A stretch of DNA of 64,000 nt from Natrinema hispanicum (GTDB taxonomy: Archaea; Halobacteriota; Halobacteria; Halobacteriales; Natrialbaceae), in the NCBI RefSeq assembly GCF_900111485.1, contig NZ_FOIC01000002.1, positions 1-64,000 on the forward strand, in the 5' to 3' direction. The number at the start of each line of letters is the position of its first letter. Position 1 is the first letter of the stretch. Both the position numbers and the translations under genes were made by a program. Shown in pieces: positions 51,160 through 59,754 of this stretch. The notes under the pieces were generated by a model. It was not told the origin of the DNA, did not search any database, and was given only the letters and a program-made list of their open reading frames with translations.

Positions 51160-54066
51160 TTACTCGGTGAACGTGATCCAGCCGTCGGGTACCTGCGCTT
51201 TCACGTCGTTCATCGCCTCGCGGGCAGCCGTCCGAGTCTCATAGGTCTGCGTGCTCTCGGCCATTGTCGCGCCGTACTCGTCGATCAGGTGCCAGACCCA
51301 GCCGTCTTCGGCTGTGTGGAGTTCGAACGAGACGCTGTCGATCTCGAGGATACTCGCCGACTCGATCAGGTCGCGAACGTCCGCGAGGGCCTCGCGGGCA
51401 GCGTCGGCTGTCTCGTGGGTTTCGGTGCCCGATGCGACGGTGCGGCCGTCCTCATCAATGAGCCGCCAGCGCCAGCGGTCGTCGTCGTCGGCGACAAGTT
51501 CGAACGAGGCCACGTCGAAGTCAACTCGGCCGGCCAGCGGCGCGAGCTGGCGAATCGTGTCAATCGTCTCGAGCAGGCCGTCTTTGGTGGTGACAGGGTC
51601 GACCGCCTCCGCAATTACCTCGCGATCGCGGTCGACGAGGTCCCACGACCAGCCGTCGTCGCCGTCGAGACGGATCACGGCATCCTCGATCGCGAAGATC
51701 GGCGCGTCGAGCGCGTGTGATTTGAGGAGGGCGACGATGTCGTCCGCTGCGGCACGGTCGGCATAGGAGACGGCTGAATCGGCGATTTCCTCGCGATTAC
51801 GGTCGAGCAGTCGGAACTGCCACTCGTCGGTTCCGTATAGCTGGACGGAGACGTCACCGATCGTGTGGCGGCGGGCCGACGTAGCGGCCTCGCGAATTGC
51901 CTCGAGCCCGTCGATGAGTTCGTCACGGGTGGGAGACGCTTCACCGTCGACGGCGACCGTCTCACCGGTCGGCATGACGAACCGCCAGTGCCAGTCACCG
52001 GTCGCGTACGGCTGGAAGATCGCCCGGTCCATCGTCCGCACGTCCGACTCGAGATGCTCGAGCAGACGGTCCATCGCCTCGCGTGCAGCGCTGCGGGTCG
52101 GATGAGTCGCTGGATCCTCGGCGACGAGCTTGCCGGCCTCGTCGATGAGCCGCCAGCCCCACTCGCCGTCTTCGTTGACAAAGAGTTCGAACGCCGCGGT
52201 CTCGATCTCGAGTAGTTCGGCATCGGGTGCCTGCTCTTTGAGCGTCATCATCGTCTCGGCGGCCTCGCCGCGGGAGGTGTGTTCCTCGCCGGAGTCGGCC
52301 AGCACGTTGCCGTCCTCGTCGATGAGTCGCCAGCGCCATTCGCCGGAGTCGGCCTCGTAGACTTGGAACGCAGCGTTTTCGAACTCGATGAGGTCGGCCT
52401 CGGCCGCCTGCTGTCGGACGCGCTCGATCGCGGCCGTCGCCGTCTCGGCATCAGCGTGGGACACCGTACTCGCCGCGATGACCTCGCGGTCGTCCGTGAC
52501 GAGTCGCCAGTGCCACGAGTCGGCGCTGTCCGCTCTCGGCGCGGCATCCGTGACTGTCCCACCGTCCGGGGCCGGTTCGGGATCCTCGGCCGCCACCGGA
52601 AGCGTCTCGGCTTCGTCGAACGTATACTCGTCACCCGTCGTGTCTGTGGCCGGATACACCTCGTATGCCGCGTCGTCGATCTCGACGATCTCCGCATCGG
52701 CGGCGTTGTCACCGAACTGCTTAGTCCACTCCGTAGCGTCATCGCGGTCAGTCGTCCGCTTAGGACTGCGCGCGACGACATGTTCGGTCTCGTCGACCAG
52801 CCGGTAGCGCCACTCGTCGCCGGACTCGTAGAGTTCGTAGGCAGGTTCGCCGGCGACGGTGACTGACGCCGACTCGAGTTCGGGGAGCAACGCTTCGGCA
52901 GCCCGCTCGGCATCGCGTCGGGAGTCGAACGTGTCGGTGCTGGTGGCAACGACCTCGTCGTCGGCGTCGACGAACCGCCAGCGCCAGCCGTCGGCGCGTT
53001 CACAGAGTTCCACGCCGATGCCCTCGATGTCGAGCACCCGTGCCTGATCGAATCGCTCGGCGAATTTGTGGGCGGCCTCCTCGGCGCGTTCCTGGGTCGT
53101 GTGGCCGGTCTCACTTGAGGCCAGCGGCGTGCGGCTGTCGTCGACCAATTGCCAGTACCACTGGTCGCGCCGTTGCTCGTAGGTAAACGCCGCGTCCTCG
53201 ATTTCGATAACGTCAGCGTCGGGCCCTTCGTCTTTCAGGAAACTCACCGACTTCTCAGCCCCATCGCGTTCGTCGAACTCGCCAGCACAGGCACCGACGA
53301 CGGAACCATCGTCGCGCGCAAGCGTCCACTGCCAGGTGCCGTCGCGGTCCTCGTAGAGGCGAAACGCCGAGGTCGTCAGCTCCATCAGCCCCGCAGAACT
53401 GATCTGTGACTTAACACGCTCGATGCCCGCCGTCGCCTCCGGCCGCGTCACGGCGCTGTCGGTGCTCTGAGCCAGCGCCTCGAGGTGGAGGACGTGCCAC
53501 TTCCAGTCACCGTTTTCGTCGCGGAAGACGGCGAACTGGGCACTTTCCATCGCGTCGCCCGTGAGAATGTCCGGGTCCTCGGTCTGTCCTTCCTCCTCGA
53601 CGAACATACCTTTCCGTCCCGTAAGCACGGGAACGAGCGCAGTCACGCCCGCGATGATGCCGATTCCGAGCGTATAGACCGTAATAACCTCTACACTGTA
53701 GTCCGTGCCCAGCTCTCGCCAATTGTACGGATATGCCCAGCCGAAAAAGCCGATGCCGCCCAGAGAAACGAGTAAGCCGACGACACTGGCCTGAATCCCC
53801 CGCGTTCGTACCGGCAACATAAGGACGATACCGAAGAGGCAGAAAGCGAGCCCCGTTGCCGCCGTGACGCCGGAAAACTTGATCAGCGTATACGAGTTGC
53901 CTTCGCCTGCATACCCAACGACGAACGCAGCGACGCCCGCAGCCCCGATGATGTAGCCGACGATGAACAGCCAGTACCCATAAACGTCCTTGGCCGAGTC
54001 GGGTTCGCCGACGTAATGTTCGTACAGTTGAAACAAATTTTGGTGAATGTCAGTCCAGGAAGCCAT
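51160..54066 (-). CDS. Membrane protein with 13 tandem DUF1508-like repeats (DUF7139-like)
   Basis: A 968-residue protein. Residues 1-150 have about four or five membrane helices (YWLFIVGYIIGAAGVAAFVV, VIAVTALV-like segments) and a cytoplasmic tail follows. From about residue 175 there are 13 repeats of 55-70 residues of the form (A/S)F(E/Q)LYxxxxGxWxWRLxDExGxVIAxS, the DUF1508/YegP or HVO_2922 module, usually found as one or two copies. Tryptophan pairs (WRWR) recur in each. The repeats are separated by acidic helical linkers. This long ladder tethered to the membrane is probably cytoplasmic and may bind a ligand or a partner many times. Function is unknown. Confidence 0.75.
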   Translation of the reverse strand: MASWTDIHQNLFQLYEHYVGEPDSAKDVYGYWLFIVGYIIGAAGVAAFVVGYAGEGNSYTLIKFSGVTAATGLAFCLFGIVLMLPVRTRGIQASVVGLLVSLGGIGFFGWAYPYNWRELGTDYSVEVITVYTLGIGIIAGVTALVPVLTGRKGMFVEEEGQTEDPDILTGDAMESAQFAVFRDENGDWKWHVLHLEALAQSTDSAVTRPEATAGIERVKSQISSAGLMELTTSAFRLYEDRDGTWQWTLARDDGSVVGACAGEFDERDGAEKSVSFLKDEGPDADVIEIEDAAFTYEQRRDQWYWQLVDDSRTPLASSETGHTTQERAEEAAHKFAERFDQARVLDIEGIGVELCERADGWRWRFVDADDEVVATSTDTFDSRRDAERAAEALLPELESASVTVAGEPAYELYESGDEWRYRLVDETEHVVARSPKRTTDRDDATEWTKQFGDNAADAEIVEIDDAAYEVYPATDTTGDEYTFDEAETLPVAAEDPEPAPDGGTVTDAAPRADSADSWHWRLVTDDREVIAASTVSHADAETATAAIERVRQQAAEADLIEFENAAFQVYEADSGEWRWRLIDEDGNVLADSGEEHTSRGEAAETMMTLKEQAPDAELLEIETAAFELFVNEDGEWGWRLIDEAGKLVAEDPATHPTRSAAREAMDRLLEHLESDVRTMDRAIFQPYATGDWHWRFVMPTGETVAVDGEASPTRDELIDGLEAIREAATSARRHTIGDVSVQLYGTDEWQFRLLDRNREEIADSAVSYADRAAADDIVALLKSHALDAPIFAIEDAVIRLDGDDGWSWDLVDRDREVIAEAVDPVTTKDGLLETIDTIRQLAPLAGRVDFDVASFELVADDDDRWRWRLIDEDGRTVASGTETHETADAAREALADVRDLIESASILEIDSVSFELHTAEDGWVWHLIDEYGATMAESTQTYETRTAAREAMNDVKAQVPDGWITFTE

Positions 54067-54432
54067 CTCGAAACTTGACCGGATAACTCGAACGAATCAT
54101 AATAAGTTTCTGGCTACTAGTACTCTGTATGTCATGTGTCTCATCTATAATTATAGCGCGTTTTGCTCGCGTGAAGTAGTCACCTCGGGATCAGAGGGGA
54201 CACACACGATAGCACGGTAGAACCGATCTCACGCGAAAAAAGAGCAAATTCGGGATTACCGGTTGGCATTGATGAACAATTAGATGATGATGAATTCAGG
54301 AAGTAAGTGCCGAATACAACTACATTGTACCCCTTGCTTGCGATTCTACTCAATTAATAGTATGGGAAGTGATATATCTAGCGGTTATTTAATTGTCGGA
54401 GTGTGGATATGGATTGGAGCCACCCACATTCG
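54067..54432. other. AT-rich intergenic region between two membrane-protein genes
   Basis: About 365 bases without a credible gene. It holds the promoter of the 968-residue protein (a minus-strand CTTATTATG box near 54097-54106), a perfect 12-base palindrome CTATAATTATAG (about 54150-54161), and an AT-rich part at 54330-54400. A 77-codon plus-strand frame here lacks haloarchaeal character. Confidence 0.5.
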
Positions 54433-55866
54433 TCAGCCACAGGTGGCATCAGTCCGCGTATATGCAATCGGTTCGCCGACCGGTCCGTCCGCATCGACAG
54501 GTTGTTCGACACGATAGATCGTCACCGACTCGACGTCGGCGGCCGTCCGTTCACAGACGTTCGCCGCGACTGGCTGGGCAACGCCGTCGATGCCCTGCGA
54601 TTTCGTCCCGTATCGTTTCCAGAGCGTCGTCGGATACCGTTCCATGGCGTTGGGTGGGCGATCGAAATCCACTGTCTCCCCGTCGACGAGATCGATTGCT
54701 TTCCCGGACTCGTACTCGGCTTCCACGACGTACCAGCTGTACGAATCCGGCGGGTTCGGCGCGAAAAACGCCCAACTCGCGCTCTCGAGCGTGCTACCGG
54801 CCCCCGACGAGGGCGTCTCGACGAGGCCCGCCGCGACGAGTTGCCAGCCAACCAGCACGACGAACAGACAGACCAGAAGGCCCGTCCCAGTCACTCGCAG
54901 TCCACGCCGAACGAGCAGTCTCATCCCCGACGGCGTCGAGTCGCTGATCTCTCGGCGGATGGGCTCGAGATGGGACGGGATGTCGCGTTTCGTGACGAGC
55001 CGATCGATGGCGTCCCAGAGTCGCGATGGGAGAAACAGCAACAAGACGGCACACATGACGAACGGAAAGGCCCCGAGTCGCATCGTCGCGGCCATCGAGA
55101 GGTGTGCGCCGATGAACGTGACGACCGTCGCGGTTCGGAGCCAGCCGGTTGCGGCTACGAGCAGCACCGATGCGGATAGCACAGCGGTCCAGAGCCAGTT
55201 GATTCCGGTGAGGACGGCGGGATACTCCGCGAGGGTCGGCCCCAGCAGGTACGCGAAGTCTTCGAGTTGGAAGATCCGCTGGACGGCCACGCCGCTCGTC
55301 CAGGCCTCGCTTTGGAACTTGAGGATTGCGTTGATCGCATAAATCACGACAATGTGAAGGAGTGTCGTGGCAGTCGCCACTGAGAGGAGCCGGTCGTCGT
55401 CCGCTCGAGGACGGTGGCGCAGCGACCACCGCGCGTCGAGTGGCAGAAACGCCGCGAGGAACAGTACCGAGATGAGAATGGTATCACCACCATTGACCAA
55501 GTATGGGTTGCGAGCATGCAGTGACGCAAGCAACACTGCAGTTCCAACTGCTGCGAATCGGGGGCGGTAGCCGACGAGCAGGCACGCGGTGAGGACGACT
55601 GTGAGGCCAAGCAACAGGGCTTGCACCCACAGGGAGCCGGAGATGGCGTACAGCGACCACCGAGCGAGCGTCGGGGCCACCTCAGCGAGTGTCGCTCGAG
55701 GCAAGACTCCGTCGTCCGTGTAGAACGTCGCCAGTTGAGGAGCCCGAAGGACGAGGAGATCGGCGATGATGACGAGGCCGACTCCGATCCGAAACGCGCC
55801 CAGCGCCCGCAGGTCGATTCCGAGATGTGATTGGATACGTCCGCGAAGCGACGCGGCCGTCGCCAT
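54433..55866 (-). CDS. HTTM-domain membrane protein (vitamin-K gamma-carboxylase-like)
   Basis: A 477-residue protein with about eight hydrophobic helices resembling the horizontally transferred transmembrane (HTTM) domain related to vitamin-K-dependent gamma-glutamyl carboxylase, e.g. LGAFRIGVGLVIIADLLVLR, FYTDDGVLPRATL and AINAILKFQSEAWTSGVAVQ. The C-terminal part from about 335 has one helix and an extracellular region containing WAFFAPNPPDSYSWYVVEAE. Archaeal members are of unknown function; carboxylation has not been shown. A perfect hairpin (55912-55934) lies upstream of its start. Confidence 0.8.
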   Translation of the reverse strand: MATAASLRGRIQSHLGIDLRALGAFRIGVGLVIIADLLVLRAPQLATFYTDDGVLPRATLAEVAPTLARWSLYAISGSLWVQALLLGLTVVLTACLLVGYRPRFAAVGTAVLLASLHARNPYLVNGGDTILISVLFLAAFLPLDARWSLRHRPRADDDRLLSVATATTLLHIVVIYAINAILKFQSEAWTSGVAVQRIFQLEDFAYLLGPTLAEYPAVLTGINWLWTAVLSASVLLVAATGWLRTATVVTFIGAHLSMAATMRLGAFPFVMCAVLLLFLPSRLWDAIDRLVTKRDIPSHLEPIRREISDSTPSGMRLLVRRGLRVTGTGLLVCLFVVLVGWQLVAAGLVETPSSGAGSTLESASWAFFAPNPPDSYSWYVVEAEYESGKAIDLVDGETVDFDRPPNAMERYPTTLWKRYGTKSQGIDGVAQPVAANVCERTAADVESVTIYRVEQPVDADGPVGEPIAYTRTDATCG

Positions 55867-55911
55867 ATCACCGTCAGTCGCAGTCGTCGATGGGGCGTGG
55901 GCGGCAGGTAT

Positions 55912-55934
55912 GGCGATCAGCTTCGCTGATCGCC
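55912..55934. other. Perfect 10-base-pair hairpin upstream of the HTTM gene
   Basis: GGCGATCAGC-TTC-GCTGATCGCC forms a tight stem with a three-base loop, 46 bases upstream of the HTTM ATG. It may act in the leader of that gene or end the pantoate kinase transcript. A second, 14-base palindrome, GCACTCCGGAGTGC, lies at 55975-55988, closer to the pantoate kinase stop codon. Confidence 0.5.
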
Positions 55935-56064
55935 GACTTCTAACCCATCATATAAGTGTTTTCTCCTTAGGATAGCACTCCGGAGTGCACGCCTGGCTGT
56001 GTCACACGTTCTCGTCTTCGTGCATTCTCGAGCAAGGGCTGTCACGGACGCGGTCTGCCTGCCA

Positions 56065-56892
56065 TCACCGCAACATGGCACCGGCTGGATGGGTGGCACA
56101 GACCGACGGCTCGTAGCCCGCATCGGACAGGCCCGTCCCGAGCGCAAAGACGGTGTTGCCGAGCATGGCCATCGAGGCCTGTCCGTCGACCGCCGAGACA
56201 TCGGCGATCGCCTCTCGCACTTGCGCTGTCAGCAATTCTGCGTCGCGTGCGAACCGCCGTGAGGCGTACATAAACGACAGTAGCGTCGGCTCTTCGACGA
56301 CGCGGGAGAGCGCGTCCTGTCCGGCAGCGGTCAGCGTCTCGGTATCCCCAGAGAGCACGTCGGCCGTCGAGAGTTCGCCAAAGGAGACGTACTCGACGCG
56401 GGCGCGAGCGGGAATCGTATCGAGGACGTTCTCTTGTGGGCTCCCGGGCTCGAGACGGATCGGGACGCCCCCGTGGGCCTGGGCAACCACGTCTCCCAGA
56501 CCGGTTCCGGCCTGGACCTCGGCCCCGTGGGCGATCGTGACGAGTTCGTTCATCGAGAGCTTGCACGCGAACACGCGGTTTGCCGCAAGCGCCGTCCCGA
56601 GGGCCATCGCACCTGAGACACCGAATCCGGCACCGAGTGGCAGGTCGGCGTCAGCGTCGACGCGGGCGGTCACATCGAGCGTCTCGAGGACGGTTGTCAC
56701 TGGATCGATCTCGAGTTCGTCGCCGTCGAGCACGACGGTCGTCTCCGTCGCCGGTTCGACCGTTACCTCGACACCGTCGGTCAGCGTCAGTCCCGCACCC
56801 CGTGAGCCGGCTTTCGTCGGGTCCTCGTCGGGATGGGCGCTGAAAAAGCCCGTAACGTGTCCGGGAACGAACGCCGTCGCCTCCTCGCGCAT
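56065..56892 (-). CDS. Pantoate kinase (GHMP family)
   Basis: A 275-residue GHMP kinase that phosphorylates pantoate in archaeal CoA synthesis. The ATP-binding loop is PLGAGFGVSGAMALGTALAA, the N-terminal FVPGHVTGFFSAHPDEDPTK is typical of pantoate kinase, and AEVQAGTGLGDVVAQAHGGV follows, with VCATHPAGAMLR at the end. The product is consumed by the ligase encoded at 50334-51113. The long in-frame upstream stretch contains repeat copy C and is not coding. The start at 56892 is well placed. Confidence 0.9.
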   Translation of the reverse strand: MREEATAFVPGHVTGFFSAHPDEDPTKAGSRGAGLTLTDGVEVTVEPATETTVVLDGDELEIDPVTTVLETLDVTARVDADADLPLGAGFGVSGAMALGTALAANRVFACKLSMNELVTIAHGAEVQAGTGLGDVVAQAHGGVPIRLEPGSPQENVLDTIPARARVEYVSFGELSTADVLSGDTETLTAAGQDALSRVVEEPTLLSFMYASRRFARDAELLTAQVREAIADVSAVDGQASMAMLGNTVFALGTGLSDAGYEPSVCATHPAGAMLR

Positions 56893-56958
56893 CACGCCTC
56901 CGCTTTCGACCGGAGCGATATAACGTTGAAGATTCCGCGCTTCCCTGCCCAGTGGGGG

Positions 56959-57049
56959 CTGAGACGGATTCCTGTCAGTCAGTGCTGGCCGGCCGCGACC
57001 GTCCTGCGGTCGCCCCGGGACAGCGGGACAGCAGACCGGATGCGTCTCG
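56959..57049 (+). repeat. Dispersed hairpin repeat, copy C
   Basis: It reads GAGACGGATTCCTGTCAGTC then AGTGCTGG, a perfect hairpin GCGACCG-TCCTG-CGGTCGC inside the variable stem region, and ACAGCAGACCGGATGCGTCTC at the right (20-base core). The left and right arms GAGACG/CGTCTC pair. It lies between the pantoate kinase start and the ZIP transporter promoter. The block TCCTGTCAGTCAGTGC is identical in all three copies. Confidence 0.75.
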
Positions 57050-57219
57050 AGTCGACACGAGGGAACTGGTCCGATCGATAGCAGACGACGCGGCTGCAGG
57101 GGGAGGAAGATCGAAGTCGTGGATGTCGGTATCGACGTCGTCGGTCCCGCGGAGAGAGATAGTATGTGTGCCACCATAAGAGTTAATAAGCTATAGAGTA
57201 TAGTTATTAATAGACAATA

Positions 57220-58089
57220 GTGCAAACCAGCAAGCTACAATCCGTCACGGAGCGCTGGCATCGCATTCGTTCCGACTCCGATCGGATGGTCGGGGGTGGG
57301 GGACTGCTCGCACTGATCGTCCTCTCGGGAGTCGCAACACTCGCTGGCGTCAACTGGAAACTCGTCGCGATCTCTTGGACGGCGTTTGCGGCAATGGCGA
57401 TCGGCGCACCGCTTGGGGCGCGTGCAGTACAGTCCGAACATCCGCTCGAGCCGATCTGGGGGTACGGACTCGCAAGCGGTGCGATGGTCACGAGCGCTGC
57501 GCTCTTTCTCGTTCCGCAAGCGCTGGGCCAGCACGGCCGTCTCGGAAGTCTCGGAATCGCGATCGGATTCCTCGGTGGGTACGTCGGGCACACGGTCGGC
57601 CACCGGTTTACGCACCTGAATCTGCCGATCGACAGCACCGCAGCCGAGTTGACCGTCCACGCGCTCTCTGCAGGTGCCATCATCGGTGCGATCTACACCG
57701 CAATGCCGTCGCTGTCGTCGATTCTCGGTGTTGCACTGATCTCGCACAAGGCACCTGCTGGATACGCGGCAGCGCGACGACTGGCAGAGCAGGGACGATC
57801 CGTGCTACCGCTGCTGTTGCCAGCGGCGGCTGTCGGGCTCGTTGCCCTCCCGGTCGGCATCGTCGGATTCGCACCGGCGAGTACGCTGCGGGGACTGCTC
57901 TTTGGCATCGCGGCTGGCGTGTTCCTCCACGTCGCCGTTGACCTGCTCCCGGAGTGTACCACTGGCAGTGAAACGTGCCCCGCCGACGGCGACAGTCACT
58001 TCCACCGGGATCGGCTCCGCACTCACGCCGCACTGAGCGCGACCCTCGGTGGAACGGCGGTCGCACTCGCGTGGGCGTTCGTCGTCTGA
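57220..58089 (+). CDS. ZIP-family metal transporter
   Basis: A 289-residue membrane protein with about eight helices. The metal-path histidines are in TVHALSAGAIIGAIYTAMPS, LISHKAPAGYAAARRL (HExPxG-like) and GVFLHVAVDLLPECT, and a His/Cys-rich loop (ECTTGSETCPADGDSHFHRD) follows. ZIP carriers bring zinc, iron or manganese into the cytoplasm. Translation likely starts at the GTG at 57220, close behind an AT-rich promoter (GAGTATAGTTATTAATAG near 57196-57212). Confidence 0.8.
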   Translation: MQTSKLQSVTERWHRIRSDSDRMVGGGGLLALIVLSGVATLAGVNWKLVAISWTAFAAMAIGAPLGARAVQSEHPLEPIWGYGLASGAMVTSAALFLVPQALGQHGRLGSLGIAIGFLGGYVGHTVGHRFTHLNLPIDSTAAELTVHALSAGAIIGAIYTAMPSLSSILGVALISHKAPAGYAAARRLAEQGRSVLPLLLPAAAVGLVALPVGIVGFAPASTLRGLLFGIAAGVFLHVAVDLLPECTTGSETCPADGDSHFHRDRLRTHAALSATLGGTAVALAWAFVV

Positions 58090-58199
58090 TCCTGCCGCTC
58101 TCTCCGGTTTCTGAGATCCGACAGCGATCGCTCGCTTTTTGGTAGCTGTCTCCCTCGAGCGGTCACTCAAAAAAGCGCGTTTCGGAGTTGTGCCGTCGC

Positions 58200-58388
58200 T
58201 TACGGCGATAGCCGCTGCCGGTCTGGCGAGACGTCCGTCGGTCGTCTCGCTGGCTCCCAGGTTTGCCGCCTACGGCGACAGCCGCTGACGGTCGCGTGGG
58301 AACACGGTCGGAGCAAAGCACCTCTCTGTTCCCGATCGACGAACAGCGACCTCGCCTACGGCGAGAGTCGCTGTCGGTCTCTCGGGAA
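58200..58388 (-). repeat. Three diverged copies of the aspS 3' end
   Basis: On the minus strand, codons for [10 protein letters not shown] plus a stop occur in aspS (stop at 58356-58358), again at 58270-58302 ([13 protein letters not shown]) and, shorter, at 58200-58226 (SPDRQRLSP, TAA). Differences are mostly synonymous (Arg AGA/CGC, CGA/CGT/CGG; Leu CTC/CTG/CTA). Spacing is 86 and 70 bases, so they are not in one frame. Each stop codon sits in a hairpin loop region, e.g. TCCCGA...TCGGGA arms around the aspS stop. Confidence 0.7.
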
Positions 58389-59660
58389 CAACACAGCCTC
58401 TCGGATGTTGTCCAGCCCGAGGATCGTCATGATCAAGCGCTCGCCACCGAGGCCGAAGCCGGCGTGAGGCGGCATGCCGTACTTGAACATCTTCGTGTAG
58501 TACTCGAACTGGTCAGGGTCGAGGCCCTGCTGTTCGAAGCCTTCGATGAGCTTCTCGTGGCGGTGTTCACGCTGACCGCCGGAGACCAGTTCCATGCGCG
58601 GGTGCATCAGGTCGAAGCCGGTCGAGAGGTCGGGATCGTCGTCGTGGTCCTTGATGTAGAACGGCTTGATCTCGCTCGGCCAGTCCGTGATGAAGTAGTG
58701 GCCACCGACGTCGTCGCCGAGTGCCTTCTCGGCCTCCGTCGAGAGGTCGTCGCCCCAGACGAGTTGTTCGTCGAGTTCGCCCGTCGCGTTGATGCGCTCG
58801 ATGGCGTCCTCGTAGCTGATACGCGGGAAGTCTCCGTCGGGGGCCTCGAACTCGTCCTCGAGACCAAGCGCCTCGAGTTCGTCGGCACAGTTCTCATCGA
58901 TGGCCTCGTAGGCTGCTTTGACGACGCCTTCGACGACGTCCATGGCGTCGTTCTGGTCACAGAACGCGCCCTCGAAGTCGATCGAGGTGGCCTCGTTGAG
59001 GTGCCGTGGCGTGTTGTGTTCCTCGGCGCGGAAGATCGGGCCGATCTCGAAGACGCGCTCGACGTTCGAGCCGGCGATCAGCTGCTTGAACAGCTGGGGC
59101 GACTGGTTCATGAACGCTTCTTCGCCGAAGTAGGTGATCGGGAAGAGTTCGGTGCCGCCTTCGGTCCCGGTCGCGACGATCTTCGGCGTGGTGATCTCCG
59201 TACAGCGGTACTCGCGGAATTGGTCGCGGACCGCGCGCAGAATCTCCGAGCGGATCTCGAAGATGGCCTGAACCTCGTCCTTGCGCAGGTCGAGGGTGCG
59301 GTTGTCCAGTCGCGTCGAGAGATCGGCGTCGACCTTGCCGGAGGGGTCAAGCGGCAGTTCGGGGTCGGCGGGCGCGACGACCTCGACGGACTCGGGCGTG
59401 ACCTCGACGCCGGTTGGCGCACGTGGCTCTTCTTCGACTGCGCCAGATACTTTGACGACGCTCTCGCGGGAGACGCCCAGTCCGGTCTCGACGAGATCCT
59501 CGTCCATCTCGTCTTTCTCGAACTTGATCTGGATCTTGCCCGAGGTGTCTCGGAGAATCAGGAAGGCGATGCCACCGAGATCGCGGATCTCGTGGACCCA
59601 GCCAGCGACGGTGACGTCGTCGCCCGGCTCGGCGTCGGCAGTGTAGGTTCTGTCCTGCAT
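58356..59660 (-). CDS. aspS: Aspartyl-tRNA synthetase (archaeal/eukaryal type)
   Basis: A 434-residue class IIb synthetase. Residues about 15-100 form the OB-fold anticodon-binding domain ([20 protein letters not shown]). The catalytic core has motif 2 ([20 protein letters not shown]) and motif 3 ([20 protein letters not shown]), ending [15 protein letters not shown]. The archaeal type is shorter than the bacterial one because it lacks the GAD insert. Whether it also charges tRNA-Asn cannot be decided here. Two extra, diverged copies of its last codons lie just downstream. Confidence 0.94.
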   Translation of the reverse strand: MQDRTYTADAEPGDDVTVAGWVHEIRDLGGIAFLILRDTSGKIQIKFEKDEMDEDLVETGLGVSRESVVKVSGAVEEEPRAPTGVEVTPESVEVVAPADPELPLDPSGKVDADLSTRLDNRTLDLRKDEVQAIFEIRSEILRAVRDQFREYRCTEITTPKIVATGTEGGTELFPITYFGEEAFMNQSPQLFKQLIAGSNVERVFEIGPIFRAEEHNTPRHLNEATSIDFEGAFCDQNDAMDVVEGVVKAAYEAIDENCADELEALGLEDEFEAPDGDFPRISYEDAIERINATGELDEQLVWGDDLSTEAEKALGDDVGGHYFITDWPSEIKPFYIKDHDDDPDLSTGFDLMHPRMELVSGGQREHRHEKLIEGFEQQGLDPDQFEYYTKMFKYGMPPHAGFGLGGERLIMTILGLDNIREAVLFPRDRQRLSP

Positions 59661-59754
59661 ACCACCTGATTCACGCAGGCGGAACTTAAACGCAGCCGTT
59701 CGGACCCGTCGATCGACGCTGTCTGTGGCATGGGTTCTCGAGCGACGAACGCCG

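Noticed and set aside
58263-59669. 468-codon plus-strand frame
   Set aside because: Complete antisense shadow of aspS, whose synthetase motifs are unambiguous.
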